DNA of 64,000 nucleotides from Phoma sp. XZ068 (GCA_004835665.1 RBKR01000010.1:434001-498000); one strand, 5' to 3'; shown: positions 11,456 through 21,596, numbered from the stretch's first letter. Program-made: numbers and translations. Notes: generated by a model not told the origin, from the letters alone.

Positions 11456-11515
11456 GCGTCAAAAGTTGGTGGGGTGCGCATCACGCGTCCATGCGCATCA
11501 CAAGTCCGTGCACGG
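11456..11515 (-). repeat. Terminal inverted repeat of pogo element 2 (right)
   Basis: Pairs with 9395-9455; flanked by TA at 11516-11517. Confidence 0.9.
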
Positions 11516-11584
11516 TATCAAAAAGTGTCCGAGTTTTTTTGACCAACAAATCACGCCAGCCTACTTTAGGCGCATTTATTTGAG

Positions 11585-12041
11585 GGCTGGTGTGATTTGT
11601 CCCCCCATTTTTGAGACTTGTCCCCCCTTTGAGATTTGTTCCCCGCCGAAGTACCAAAAATAGCAACTTTGCGCTCCGCAATGCAGTTCCACGCAGCTCC
11701 AAGTGTAATTCTTGTCTTTGAAGCTAGAGATACGTTCCGCGTACACTAGAGTACCTCTTACCTACGTTTGGTGAGTTTAGAAAGCAATAGGAATGAGCTG
11801 AATGGAGTTGAAGTTGGCCATCTCTTCGAAAATGTCACCAACTTTGACATGCAATTGAACCACAACACAGGCCAATCTTTAACATCACATTCTCAGGAAG
11901 CTTTGTGAGAACCTAGAGTAACTTATCGCGTTCAAAAACCCACTTACCATTTTGCTGGTGTTAGAGTTGTGTGGATGTACAGCAATTCGGTACTTCGGCG
12001 GGGGACAAATCTTAAAAACGGGGGGACAAATCACGCCAGCC
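11585..12041. mobile_element. MITE-like element with GATTTGTCCCCC-rich inverted ends
   Basis: The ends start GGCTGGYGTGATTTGTCCCC and are inverted copies of each other (11585-11655 and about 11989-12041), each closing with CGCCGAAGTACC. They contain short direct units GATTTGTCCCCC, three at the left end and two at the right. There is no coding capacity in 457 bp. A related end with four units is at 45040-45120, and a further 15-bp piece of such an end lies at 11551-11565. I see no clear target duplication. Confidence 0.75.
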
Positions 12042-12269
12042 TTCGCAAATAATTATACTGTAGCCGAATGAACATCAGCCAAGCTTCTGGCGTTCTAGGG
12101 CTTCTGACTGTCAGCACTTTCTCATCGATAAGCTTATCAGTGGCAGCCAACCGTAAGCACATGCAGTGCTTACAGTTGAGAGCTTATCCCGACCTTGCAA
12201 CTACCGTTAGTCTTGAACTCATGCATGTTAGTCTTTCTTACATGGGATAGCGACATAATCCCTCGCACG

Positions 12270-15200
12270 ATGGCCGAGCCCGCCCTGTATCCCAGCGGCA
12301 AAGAGCTCATCACTTTTGGTGAAGTGACTGGCGATAGTCGCGCCGAATACTTCGCTCGGTACACCAACAGATCTTTGGGCAGAGTCAAAAATCTGTACAT
12401 GAAATGGGCCCGGCTGGGAAATGCCATGAGTCCATAATGTCAACAGCTCAATCGCCTATTTTCCCAATGTGTCGATGGTAATCATATCAGAATACCCGAG
12501 AATCTGCAAATTCTGAAAAAGCTGGAAGATCCACCAGAGCCGACATCGACGGTAACGCCACTCATATTAGATTGTCTCCACGAGGCCTGTATGCGGCAGA
12601 TACAACGCACAGCACCCCTAGAGCCACAGATGCAAGACGACGCAAGCATTGTAGACTTACTACTGACTCGCGACAAGATGGCGATATCGGAGTTCGAGCT
12701 ACTGCGGTTTTTGATGCGATGGTGTGATCGGCACAGTGTGGAAATCATGGTGTACACTCATGCCATCGACTTCAGTGCTCCGACCGATGAACAGCAGGTT
12801 TGATTCCTCGCTCGACTGCCACCATCCAACACAGCACCAAGTTTGGTTCGCAATGGGCTTCTGCAGTCTGACCTCATTTCCCCACAAGAATTCAGTCGCT
12901 TTGGGCTGGCTCATCCGCACTTGCGCTGGAAACCAGTGTTCCGCTCTAGAGTCGACCGGATGGGGAGGTTCCTTCCAGTCGTATGTCGGTCGTTAGAGGC
13001 TTTTCACAAGAAACTGATCGTACTGCATATCAACGAGCGTCTGAGCATGGCCGTTTATGTACCACACAAGATCATCCGTGCTAGCGAGGTAACGGTAGAT
13101 AGTAATGTGCGAGTGTTCGTTTTTCCACACACCCAAGGACCGCAATCAGCCAATTATCGCGTTATGCCTACCAAGACCAACCATCGTCTTTATTGCGATG
13201 AGCAAGTGTTTCAACTCTATCAACAAAAGAAGAGCAATACCTGGATTTTCCTGAGGAGTCCAAAAGGCGATGACGCATTGTACCGTGCGTTACCCAGTGT
13301 CGGAGACAAGCGAAGAGTGAGAGAACGTACCGTGCGGCAGCAGATCAAATTCGACTGCAAAGCGAGTGTTGCTCTTGATAAGATTAGCCGAGATATACAG
13401 AACCATATTGGGAAGGTTCAAGGTGAAGAAGTCTTGGGTGGTGTAAGTGTCTTCACAAAACGCTTTAATCAATTGTGCTAATCAGAGGGAGGAGGTGTAC
13501 GTGATCAGTAATCGGGATGTTGCTGCCATGCGCGTTCTCGATCAATGGTTACACTACGTCGATACCCAAGAGGTTCTTCCACTCTTTGAGAAACTCGAGC
13601 TAGACTACATGACATCAAAATTGGCCATGCTGAACTGGGATGCATACTCCGAGATAGTGCGAGCCGTTTGCCGAGACAACAATCTCTCGTCACTTCGCGA
13701 ACTAAGCTCCATCACGCAGCTGCGAGAGATCTTGGATCTTCTCAAGGAGCACGATGAGAAGAAACGCCTTCGGGATGTATTCTCCCAAGCTTTGCTGCTA
13801 GCAGAAGATCCAACCTTCGCTCTCCATGGCGGGGCCGTCGTTACAGCCTTGCTGCAGTACTTACAAGACACAGCCTATCTTACCTCGACGCTTCTCCAGT
13901 CGCATTCATGGGGTAAACACAAAGCAGCCATGGAGCATGAACTCATTCTTTTAGCTCCAGTCATTGCAAAAAGACTTGTCTTAGTGTCTAATGAGCTCGC
14001 TGGTTTTGTTATTCAGCCTCTGTCAATCCTACTACACGAGTTGAAGATATTGCCAACACAGAATCTCGCCGACTTAGTGGAGCTGATCGCACTTACTGTT
14101 CGCTCACCCGAAGCTGCACTGGATCTGCTTCTTGAGATTTTCGAGCCGGAAACGTCTCGGTTACTCGTTGGCCGTCCGATAACCACTCAGCGATTGACCT
14201 CGTCGCTTTTCGGTATCGATTTGGACCACATTGACGAGGCGGCAGGTTCTTCAAAGTCTGAGCCGGAGTCTATCAAACTCGCTGTTGACGGGTACAAGGA
14301 TAACCATACCATCGTGAAAAGCATTTTACGTGTGGACTCGTTCATGACTAGCTCTCTGAAGGTTGGCGACCACGTTCGCCTTACCGTGACCAAGAGTCCA
14401 CAGAATGACCCGTTCGCGAAGCTCTTTTCGATGGATGCTCTGGTATTGAGCGCGGAGCTAGGTACCGCCACTTTCAGGTGTCTACACGACCCCCCCGCCA
14501 TATCTTGCACATTGCGCATGGCATATCACGCTGTGTGGCTCTTTCGTTACCAGCAAGACCTTATTCGATGCCGTGAGAACGTTCTACACTCAACGCGAAG
14601 CTTGCTGTAAAGTCTACGCGTCCCTCTTAGGCCTACCAGCCGCAGACCAAATTGAGCTTCAGAACGTCAAGTTACCCGCTGTCAGAGATCCAAGTCTCAA
14701 CGCAAGTCAGAACGACGCACTTACGGCGGCAATGAAGCATTCTCTGACGCTCATCTGGGGGTCCTCCTGGGACAGGCAAGACTCACACCATCATCGTCAT
14801 TCTGTGTCAGTTGCTCAGGCAATTGCCAAAGTCCAGGTTCCTCGTTACAGCGCCGACGCACAATGCAGTCGACAATATCCTAAGAAGATTTGTAAACACC
14901 AAAAGCGCACAGGAAGCGGGCACTACTGCCATAAGAGTATCAACGCAGGTAAGCTAAATCGTAAGGAATATTCATCGTTGGTATCGCCTCTGACACAATT
15001 ATCTCCAGCTCTCAAAAGTATCGTCAGACCTCCGACCCTTTACCTGCGACGCAATGCTAGGCCAAGACCTTACCAGCAATCTGCCCGCACGTCGCAAAGC
15101 TCAGAAGCGAATCAAAGAGGCTCGACTGATCTTCACCACATGTATCGGCGCGAGTCTTGGTGTGCTGCGTGACGAAGATTTCGATGTTGTTCTGGTAGAT

Positions 15201-15878
15201 GAAGCGTCCCAGCAGACGGAGCCCGAGACGCTTGTGCCACTTGTTAAAGGGTGTTCGCGTGCGATCTTGGTAGGTGACCATGTCCAGCTACGCCCTACAG
15301 TACAGCAAAACGCTGTGCTCACTGGCTATCATATCTCGTTGTTCGAACGTCACTACAACATGCAAGAACGCGAAGGTGTAGCGAAAGCCATGCTCGACAC
15401 ACAGTACCGTATGCATCGCACTATTTGCCACTTCAGCTCCACAGAGTTTTACAAGGACAGACTGAAAACCGCAGTCGGCGACGACAGTCGACCGCTTCCA
15501 GTATCGCAGTTTCCTTGGCCAAAAGACAACCGGCTGGTCTGGATTGAGTGTGGCAGCCCAGAAGACTTTGGTCGGCAATCGAAAGCCAATTCAGGCCAAA
15601 TTGAGCTTTGCAAGCGTGTTGTGCAGCTCCTCACAAGCCCTGCGTCGGATACTACCTCACAATCTTCGGAGCTTCAACGACCGTCAATAGCTATCCTGAC
15701 ACCATACACTCGGCAAAGGGAAGCACTCAGCGGAGCGATACCAAACATCGAAATATCTTCCATCGACGGTTTCCAGGGCCGAGAAGCGGAAATTGTGATC
15801 TTCGTCACTGTGCGGTGCAATGTGTCATGCGACATTGGTTTTCTTGCCGATATGCGCAGGCTAAATGTTGTTATCTAA
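12270..15878 (+). pseudogene. Upf1/ZNFX1-type superfamily 1 helicase, decayed and truncated
   Basis: Relatives are RNA/DNA helicases, some of them (Hrr1/ZNFX1 type) in small-RNA pathways; I infer only the superfamily. One reading runs from the ATG at 12270 through an unrecognised N-terminal half, an intron at 13443-13485 (GTAAGT..GCTAATCAG), a helical region, the Walker A sequence GPPGTGKT, an intron at 14949-15008, Walker B (VVLVDEASQQ), ILVGDHVQLRP, LDTQYRMH, ILTPYTRQR and SSIDGFQGREAE. Defects: in-frame TAA at 12435-12437 and TGA at 12801-12803 (both fit C:G to T:A change), a frameshift near 14530, a one-base gain in the G run at 14757-14761 that breaks Walker A, and a stop at 15876-15878 just where motif VI (LTRA-) should follow RRLNV. 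The gene is dead. Confidence 0.85.
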
Positions 15879-16183
15879 GGATGATGGTGCGGAGAAGATG
15901 AGAGACTGGGTTGATTGCTAATGAAGGTATCTAGCTAGTAAGATATACTGGTGAGTCTGATGGGTAGGTGACGCGTTACAGTAGGCAGCGATAGGCAGCA
16001 GCGCGGGGTTAACGCGTGATCACGTGAGAGGTCAACAGTTAGGATTAGTCAAGGACGCAATCACGTGCAGACCAGGTAGTATATCTGCTGTTCGTCTGCG
16101 AACCACGAACAGGTGTTATAGGTCTTAACTTACGTTCAGCTCACTGCAATTGCCGCTAGCCATAGCATGCTGGAACAATTGCA
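15879..16183. other. Intergenic, no gene recognised
   Basis: Sequence after the helicase break. No similarity seen; the missing 3' end of the helicase is not here. Confidence 0.5.
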
Positions 16184-16381
16184 ATGCGCCAATTTGTCCT
16201 TGCTGGAATTGTACTGTTGTGGCTAGTAGGCAGCACGGCCTCAGATGTGCACGAGATACGAAGTATCCAAAGTCAATTTAACGTACCTCCCGGGTATTTC
16301 GGTCACCCGGGTATTTTACAGGAGTATTTCGAACGAAGCGAGTTGAGGACGGGGTGGGGCAGGCAGTTACAGAATGGCTAA
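16184..16381 (+). CDS. Short ORF with signal-peptide-like start
   Basis: A 65-aa ORF whose first 19 residues look like a secretion signal (basic start, hydrophobic core, small residues at VGSTA). The mature part is about 45 aa with no Cys pair and no motif I know. Just past its stop another frame stays open to about 16485 (EWLSCKGFISALKVE), so the true product may be longer through a frameshift or an intron. It could be a remnant of a larger secreted protein. Function unknown. Confidence 0.35.
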   Translation: MRQFVLAGIVLLWLVGSTASDVHEIRSIQSQFNVPPGYFGHPGILQEYFERSELRTGWGRQLQNG

Positions 16382-16535
16382 GCTGCAAGGGCTTCATAAG
16401 CGCGCTCAAAGTTGAATCGAACAACACTGAAGATGATGAAGTCACCACCGGAAGCAGGAAGGCACTCAACTTGCTGCGGCCATAAGGTTTGGGTATAAAA
16501 TCTAGTAGCCTCTTCCCCGTCACTTTCCCGTCCAG

Positions 16536-17357
16536 CTATAAACGGGTGCGAAGTCTATCATTTTCATCCTGCAGCATAAGTCCTTCCCGCTCTATCTTCT
16601 TGATGTAGTTGATAGCGCCAACAATCACCATAGCTTTACTCGGCTTTGGCTGGCCCATCACACTGCCATCATTACTTTGCAGCAGCATCGGCACTGCCCT
16701 CCTCAATCTCTCGAACCCTGCGTTCAAGCCTTCGCGGTACTTACGCTCAACTTTGTTGTGTGGGATACGAGCGGTATTAGGGTATCCCGCCGATGCGGTG
16801 TCCGATTTTCGATGAAGTCGCGGTCGACCTTTTTCCCTTTTAGGATGCTTAAACTCAGGCTCAATCTTGGACAACACGAGCAAAGAAGGCTCGCGTTCCG
16901 CATAATGAAGCAAAACCTCTCGAGACTGTACACAGCGGGTCTGCAGCCTGTCGCCCCAGCGCGAGGACATGGGCGCGCTCACTGGTTGAGACACACAGCT
17001 CTCCCCGAAAGATGTGTTTGGCACAGCCTTGTGAACAACATCTACCCGACCTTGATCCAAATGTGTGACGGTAGCCTGGTCGAAGGGCAGTGCCTGATAC
17101 GAGCCTGCCTTCGCGTCGGCTGCCGTGGGGAGATCGGCCTTCAGAACCGCTTGAGGCTCGGATACCACGTCCCCGGGGAGCCCGAAAGACACGTCTGATT
17201 GATAGTATGAAGAGTCAGAAAACATCCAGAAGGAGTTGCATAGCTGCATAGTGTAAGCCTCCATGGGCAGGGTCTTGCTGAGCTGTTTAGCGTATGAGTC
17301 ATTGATAGGTAGATAGTCCACGTTGATTTCTGTGGAGTGAGAGCGCAATCTACTCAC
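16536..17357 (-). CDS. bHLH transcription factor, SREBP-like basic region
   Basis: The C-terminal part of this ORF is a basic helix-loop-helix: IPHNKVERKYREGLN (about 16750) followed by a helix, a long loop rich in Ser/Gly/Pro and a second helix ending in ALIEKL-like repeats (INYIKKIEREGLMLQDEN). The tyrosine in ERKYR replaces the usual Arg and is the hallmark of the SREBP/Sre1 group, which can bind SRE as well as E-box DNA. No membrane segment follows; the protein stops right after the second helix, so it would be soluble, unlike full SREBPs. The first in-frame ATG is at 17264; the frame stays open to 17357, and an upstream exon is possible. Expected to act in the nucleus; target genes unknown. 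Confidence 0.75.
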   Translation of the reverse strand: MSRLRSHSTEINVDYLPINDSYAKQLSKTLPMEAYTMQLCNSFWMFSDSSYYQSDVSFGLPGDVVSEPQAVLKADLPTAADAKAGSYQALPFDQATVTHLDQGRVDVVHKAVPNTSFGESCVSQPVSAPMSSRWGDRLQTRCVQSREVLLHYAEREPSLLVLSKIEPEFKHPKREKGRPRLHRKSDTASAGYPNTARIPHNKVERKYREGLNAGFERLRRAVPMLLQSNDGSVMGQPKPSKAMVIVGAINYIKKIEREGLMLQDENDRLRTRL

Positions 17358-18395
17358 CCTGGATTTGACGAGGAGTTAACTTGAGTGGCGAGTCAATGAT
17401 AGACTGTGGTAGTGAGGGGATGAGGTTGACAGCAGTGTAAGGAAGCAGCCTTCGTGCTATAAGTTTCACTAAGAACAAAAACGATATTGAGTTAGTAATA
17501 CTACGACGACACTTCTTCCCAGAACCTTCAGGTCCTGGCGCGTTTTGGCACGGTAGTACTGAGATACTATTGGTAGACGTGTCATTGTTGGTATAAAGTT
17601 CCTTTCGAAGCGATTATCTCTTCAACGTTACGCCTGCTCCTGGTTAGACAAAGGTTTTATCCGTACAACCAGAGTCCAATCAGGGGGAGCAAACGCGCCA
17701 TCTCAGTCTGCGTTTCGGTATATTTTGCCGACCGAGGGCACGGACCGATGAGCTAAGAGCAGGACAAGCTGATCGCATGCTCCCAGATTGGTGCGGCTTT
17801 TTCTTCCAGTAGTCTGCGTTTCTGCGGGGGGTTATGTGATCGGCCGATTCACCAAAATCACGGAAATGTTGAGGCAATTGTAGCACTAACTGCTCACACG
17901 CATGTTTATTACATAGGTGCAGTATCGCTGCCTTCGTTGTTTGAGAAGAGGTCAAGGATGGACATGAGAATGAGTGCTTTCATAATACAACGAGCTTTGG
18001 TTCAGGTAAGGTAAAGCAATCTTGGACACTGTGAGTGGGTCTTTTCCAAGTTTTCGCGCCGTGCTTGAGGCACGACAATGTGAAGGGCTGTTCATCGGGT
18101 TTGGTGAGCTCGACCTTTACGAACAAGAGGATGGGAGTGGCTAGAAAACTATGACATACTGCTTTATCACCGCTGTACAGTAAGCTCGTCATACCAGGCC
18201 ATGACGTGGCAGGAGCCAATCTGCGTGGGGAAGGAGTATGAAGCAATACGCTAGCTGATACCAGCTATGCTCGGGTACGACTGAGACAAAGGGGGCCAAT
18301 TACATCATTCCGGTCGTGTAACGTAAGATATACTCAGGCACCTCCCTTACGCCAAATGTACAATACTCCACCCGCTCACAACGCTCCCTTCAAAT
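17358..18395. other. Intergenic, promoter region of the bHLH gene
   Basis: No coding region I can support. Short minus-strand ORFs at 17680-17955 and 17980-18246 show no recognisable similarity. At about 17466-17500 the minus strand has an acceptor-like tract (TTGTTCTTAG behind ACTAAC), compatible with a 5' intron of the bHLH gene. Confidence 0.4.
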
Positions 18396-18870
18396 ATGAA
18401 CCATCGTAAGGATCAAGATGGCTCTGAGGCAAGATCGTTCTCACCGCCTTGTGTTTAGCTACTCACGCCTTCTAAGCCCCTCACTGAGCAAGATGCTCGC
18501 TTACTTCGCCGCTATGGAAAGCTCCCAGTAAGAGAAGGTCTGCTTAATCACCAACTTGAGGTATCTTCCGTTATGTTCCCCTGTACGAGCAGAAACCGAC
18601 TCAACTCGTTCGGAGGGACACAAGTATTTTGACTCGGGTGACTTTGCTCTGTCGCATGCGCATAGAGTATCCGACATCGGCCATATACAGACTGGAATAG
18701 AGCACCCTTTCCGCGGGAGCATATCTCATCCCCTATCTCCTGCACCTGCCGGCTGCAATGTTCAGGACGTTCCCAACGCACAAAAGAAAGGTGCGGAAGT
18801 TATCAAAACAGGAGAAACTAGCAACCTCCATCAGCAGACGAGTGCTAATACAATCGACCAAGCACAATAG
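18396..18870 (+). CDS. Endosulfine/Igo1-family gene, copy 2
   Basis: Same family as copy 1 at 6170. The conserved parts are PLTEQDARLLRRYGKLP and GHKYFDSGDFALSHAHR (phospho-acceptor Ser in FDSGD), followed by IQTGIEHPFRGSISHP. The intron 18561-18615 (GTATCT..GGAG) joins them in phase, at the same site as in copy 1. The tail to the TAG at 18868-18870 is rich in Gln, Thr and Ser. An in-frame TAG at 18456-18458 separates the ATG at 18396 from the conserved part, as in copy 1, so the real first exon is unresolved. The unusual residues after FDSGD (FALSHAHR) are shared by both copies. It converges on the complete beta-tubulin gene. May be functional or a fossil. Confidence 0.65.
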
Positions 18871-19236
18871 TACACATAGTGCAACTTAGAGTACACTTGA
18901 ATCTAGCATTTAGTCTTACAGAGCCGTAGCCACTGTATCACTTGTATAGGGGTTATAGGCAAGCAGGTTTCTACAGTCTTCTAAAAAGGTCCATTTGAGT
19001 GGGCGAGAGAATTCAACGATTTAGGTCTTCGCAAGATGTATAAGCTCTTTGAATTTGCTCCCAAATAGGCCATTGCGCTCGTACAACGGCCTGTGCTTAG
19101 TGATTAAAGCACGTGAGAAACTGCAAAGAACTGCACATTTATAGTCATCTATAGCGCTAAATGCATAGCACAGACGATGCGGCGTAAGCAACACTGCATA
19201 CACTAGCCGTCGTCAGCTCTCCACTGTGTAGATGAC
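18871..19236. other. Intergenic spacer between convergent genes
   Basis: 366 bp; 3' ends of the endosulfine-like and beta-tubulin genes face each other here. No gene seen. Confidence 0.5.
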
Positions 19237-20851
19237 CTAGTCCTCAGCCTCAAGAGGAGCTTCTTCATCGTACTCTTGCTCGTCATCGGAGGCGGTAGCC
19301 TCCTGGTACTGTTGGTATTCAGAAACCAGGTCGTTCATGTTGGATTCGGCCTCAGTGAATTCCATCTCATCCATGCCCTCCCCAGTATACCAATGTAGAA
19401 AAGCCTTGCGTCTAAACATGGCAGAGAATTGGTCCCCAATACGCTTGAAGAGCTCCTGGATGGAAGTGGAGTTGCCAACGAAGGTAGCAGACATCTTGAG
19501 TCCTCGTGGAGGAACCGAGCAGAGAGCGGTCTGAGCATTGTTGGGGATCCATTCAACGAAGTACGAGGAGTTCTTGTTCTGGATGTTGCGCATCTGATCC
19601 TCAACCTCCTTCATCGACACCTTGCCGCGAAAGTAAGCGGAGCAGGTCAGGTAACGGCCGTTACGGAAGTCAGAAGCAGCCATCATGTTTTTGGGATCAA
19701 ACATTTGCTGCGTGAGCTCGGGGACGGTGACAGCGCGGAAGGAGTGTGCACCACGACTGGTCAGAGGGGCGAAGCCGACCATGAAGAAGTGGAGACGAGG
19801 GAAGGGAACCATGTTGACAGCCAACTTCCTCAGATCAGAGTTGAGCTGACCAGGGAAGCGCAAGCAAGTGGTGACACCGGACATGACGGCGGAAACGAGG
19901 TGATTCAGGTCACCATAGGATGGGTTGTTCAGCTTAAGGGTTCTTGTGCAAATGTCGTACAAGGCCTGCATCTAGTCAGTTTCTTCCTTCTATTACTATC
20001 GATTTGAAGAATCTCGCACCTCGTTGTCGATGCAAAAGGTCTCGTCGGAGTTCTCGACAAGCTGATGGATGGAGAGAGTTGCGTTGTAAGGCTCCACAAC
20101 AGTGTCCGAAACTTTGGGGGATGGCACGACGGAAAAGGTGGCCATCATTCGGTCGGGGAACTCTTCGCGGATCTTCGAGATCAGAAGCGTACCCATACCG
20201 GCGCCAGTCCCACCACCAAGGGAGTGAGTGATCTGAAAACCCTGGAGGCAGTCGCAGCCCTCAGCCTCACGTCGGACGACATCGAGAACCTGGTCGACCA
20301 GCTCGGCACCCTCAGTGTAATGACCCTTTGCCCAATTATTACCAGCACCAGACTGGCCGAAAACGAAGTTGTCGGGGCGGAAGAGCTGTCCGAGCGGTCC
20401 AGCGCGGACAGAGTCCATGGTACCGGGCTCCAAATCGACGAGAACGGCACGCGGAACGAACTTTTTGCCGGATGCCTGCCATTGGTTAGCATCCGTCTTG
20501 TGCAGAAGGTAGAAGAGATCAAGAATAGTACCTCGTTGAAGTAGACGTTCATGCGCTCGAGCTGGAGGTCCGAGGTGCCATTGTAAACACCGGAGCCATC
20601 GAGGCCGTGCTCGCCAGATATGGTTTGCCAGAAGGCAGCACCGATTTGGTTACCCTAGTCATTTTTAGCTACCGCAACGACGGAGTTAGAAGTAGCCTAC
20701 ACATTGGCCTGTCTGAAGATGAACCTGTAGATCCGAAGGCCATCGTTAGCTGTTGTTCTCAAATGCTGCGTTAACCCTAGGGCGAAACATGGGGCTAGGG
20801 ATGCGCCCAGCGGATGTGCGACACCAGATGTATGCGTACAATTTCACGCAT
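19237..20851 (-). CDS. Beta-tubulin, complete gene with four introns
   Basis: Builds alpha/beta dimers of microtubules and is the target of benzimidazole fungicides. Exons on the minus strand: 20851-20840 (MREI), 20724-20701 (VHLQTGQC), 20654-20532, 20475-20020 and 19965-19237. All four introns have GT..AG ends and the exon pattern is the usual ascomycete one. The spliced product is 447 aa, the family's standard length. The GTP-binding loop GGGTGAGMG is intact. His6, Tyr50, Phe167, Glu198, Phe200 and Leu240, where benzimidazole resistance changes occur, are all wild type. The acidic tail ends EYDEEAPLEAED. Some normally fixed positions differ (Leu81 in GPLGQLF, Thr212 in DICTRTLK), so it may be a second, faster-evolving beta-tubulin rather than the housekeeping copy. 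Confidence 0.95.
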
Positions 20852-21172
20852 CTTGACGGCTTCCGCAAGGTAAAAGTGGTCACTGAAGCGGAGTATGCGA
20901 GAACAGCAGGGTCGAGGCGGTAGATGGCGCTGATCAAGAGTGGGTGAGGAGTGGAGCCTGCGCGCCGCCAGTCGCGTAAGCTCAGAGGCTAAATTTGACG
21001 TCATTGGAATGGCGCTACGACTAGCTGGGCTAAAGCCACCATCGCGAAAGAGTAAAGTCCGTACGGAATGGTCCGAGACCATGGTGTGGAATAATAGACA
21101 CACAGGCCTAATGAAAGAGGCAACAGCTGTAGCGGGACGAAGACCGTGAGGATTGACCAAAAAAAGGTCCTC
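20852..21172. other. Upstream region of the beta-tubulin gene
   Basis: Presumed promoter; no other feature supported. A solo LTR lies at its far end, 322 bp from the start codon. Confidence 0.5.
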
Positions 21173-21374
21173 TGTCGCACGCCATTGGCCAAGGGCAGTA
21201 GTTCGCTTAGCACTCCACGTGATGTCTTCATAAAAGACTCAGAGAATGGTGCCATCTCTTGAAGACAGACGACACACATTGTCGTACACAAAAATACAAT
21301 CACAAAAACCATCTTAATTTTGTGCCTCATATCCCAATCATTTTCACTGTTCAGTTAACACCTACAGTGCGACA
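21173..21374 (-). repeat. Solo LTR of the Copia 2 family, with target duplication
   Basis: A 202-bp sequence bounded by TGTCGCAC and GTGCGACA, nearly identical in inverted orientation to the LTRs at 48188-48389 and 53818-54019. It is flanked by the 5-bp duplication TCCTC (21168-21172 and 21375-21379), so it entered as a full element and later recombined to a solo LTR. It lies upstream of the beta-tubulin gene and could affect its promoter. Confidence 0.95.
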
Positions 21375-21596
21375 TCCTCCATTGTCTCCCTGAACACTGG
21401 TTGACTCCCTACTGATGTGCAACTGTCGGTCCAAATCCGGTAGCCTGTTCTCTTTTCCTTGAAACCAGGCTCTTCGGAAAGTCGGCCTGGCGTGAGGACT
21501 GTGGTTTAGACCGAGGCTGATGCTGGCAAGCCCTGAGATCTTTTAACACAAATGTTCTCGTACAGTATGGTTTCGCTTCCACAGATCATGCACTCT

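Larger units (their letters stand above)
9395..11515 (-). mobile_element. Pogo/Fot1-type DNA transposon 2, complete
   Basis: Terminal inverted repeats of about 60 bp (9395-9455 and 11456-11515) start CCGTGCACGGACT. The flanks are TA on both sides (9393-9394 and 11516-11517), the expected 2-bp target duplication. The element lies inside the right terminal repeat of the Tc1-type transposon, so it is the younger of the two. It holds one long intact transposase ORF. Confidence 0.93.
7742..11543 (-). mobile_element. Tc1/mariner-type transposon carrying a nested pogo element
   Basis: The left end (7742-7773, starting GTCAAAAAAACTCGGACA) is repeated in inverted form at the right end, but the right copy is split: its outer part is 11518-11543 and its inner part lies at 9388-9394, left of the nested element 9395-11515. 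Joining the two gives a terminal repeat of about 32 bp matching the left. The left flank is TA (7740-7741), the right flank CA. The element is inserted in the beta-tubulin remnant and carries a broken Tc1-type transposase gene on the minus strand. Confidence 0.85.

Noticed and set aside
13447..14610. Independent ORF of 387 aa
   Set aside because: It is the exon after the intron 13443-13485 of the helicase gene.
19996..20433. Separate short tubulin genes in different frames
   Set aside because: They join through introns with GT..AG ends into one 447-aa beta-tubulin.
21001..21330. Hydrophobic 109-aa ORF on the minus strand, with related ORFs at 48232-48507 and 53863 onward
   Set aside because: It is read from the 202-bp LTR that occurs three times; the ORF is a by-product of the repeat, not a gene family.
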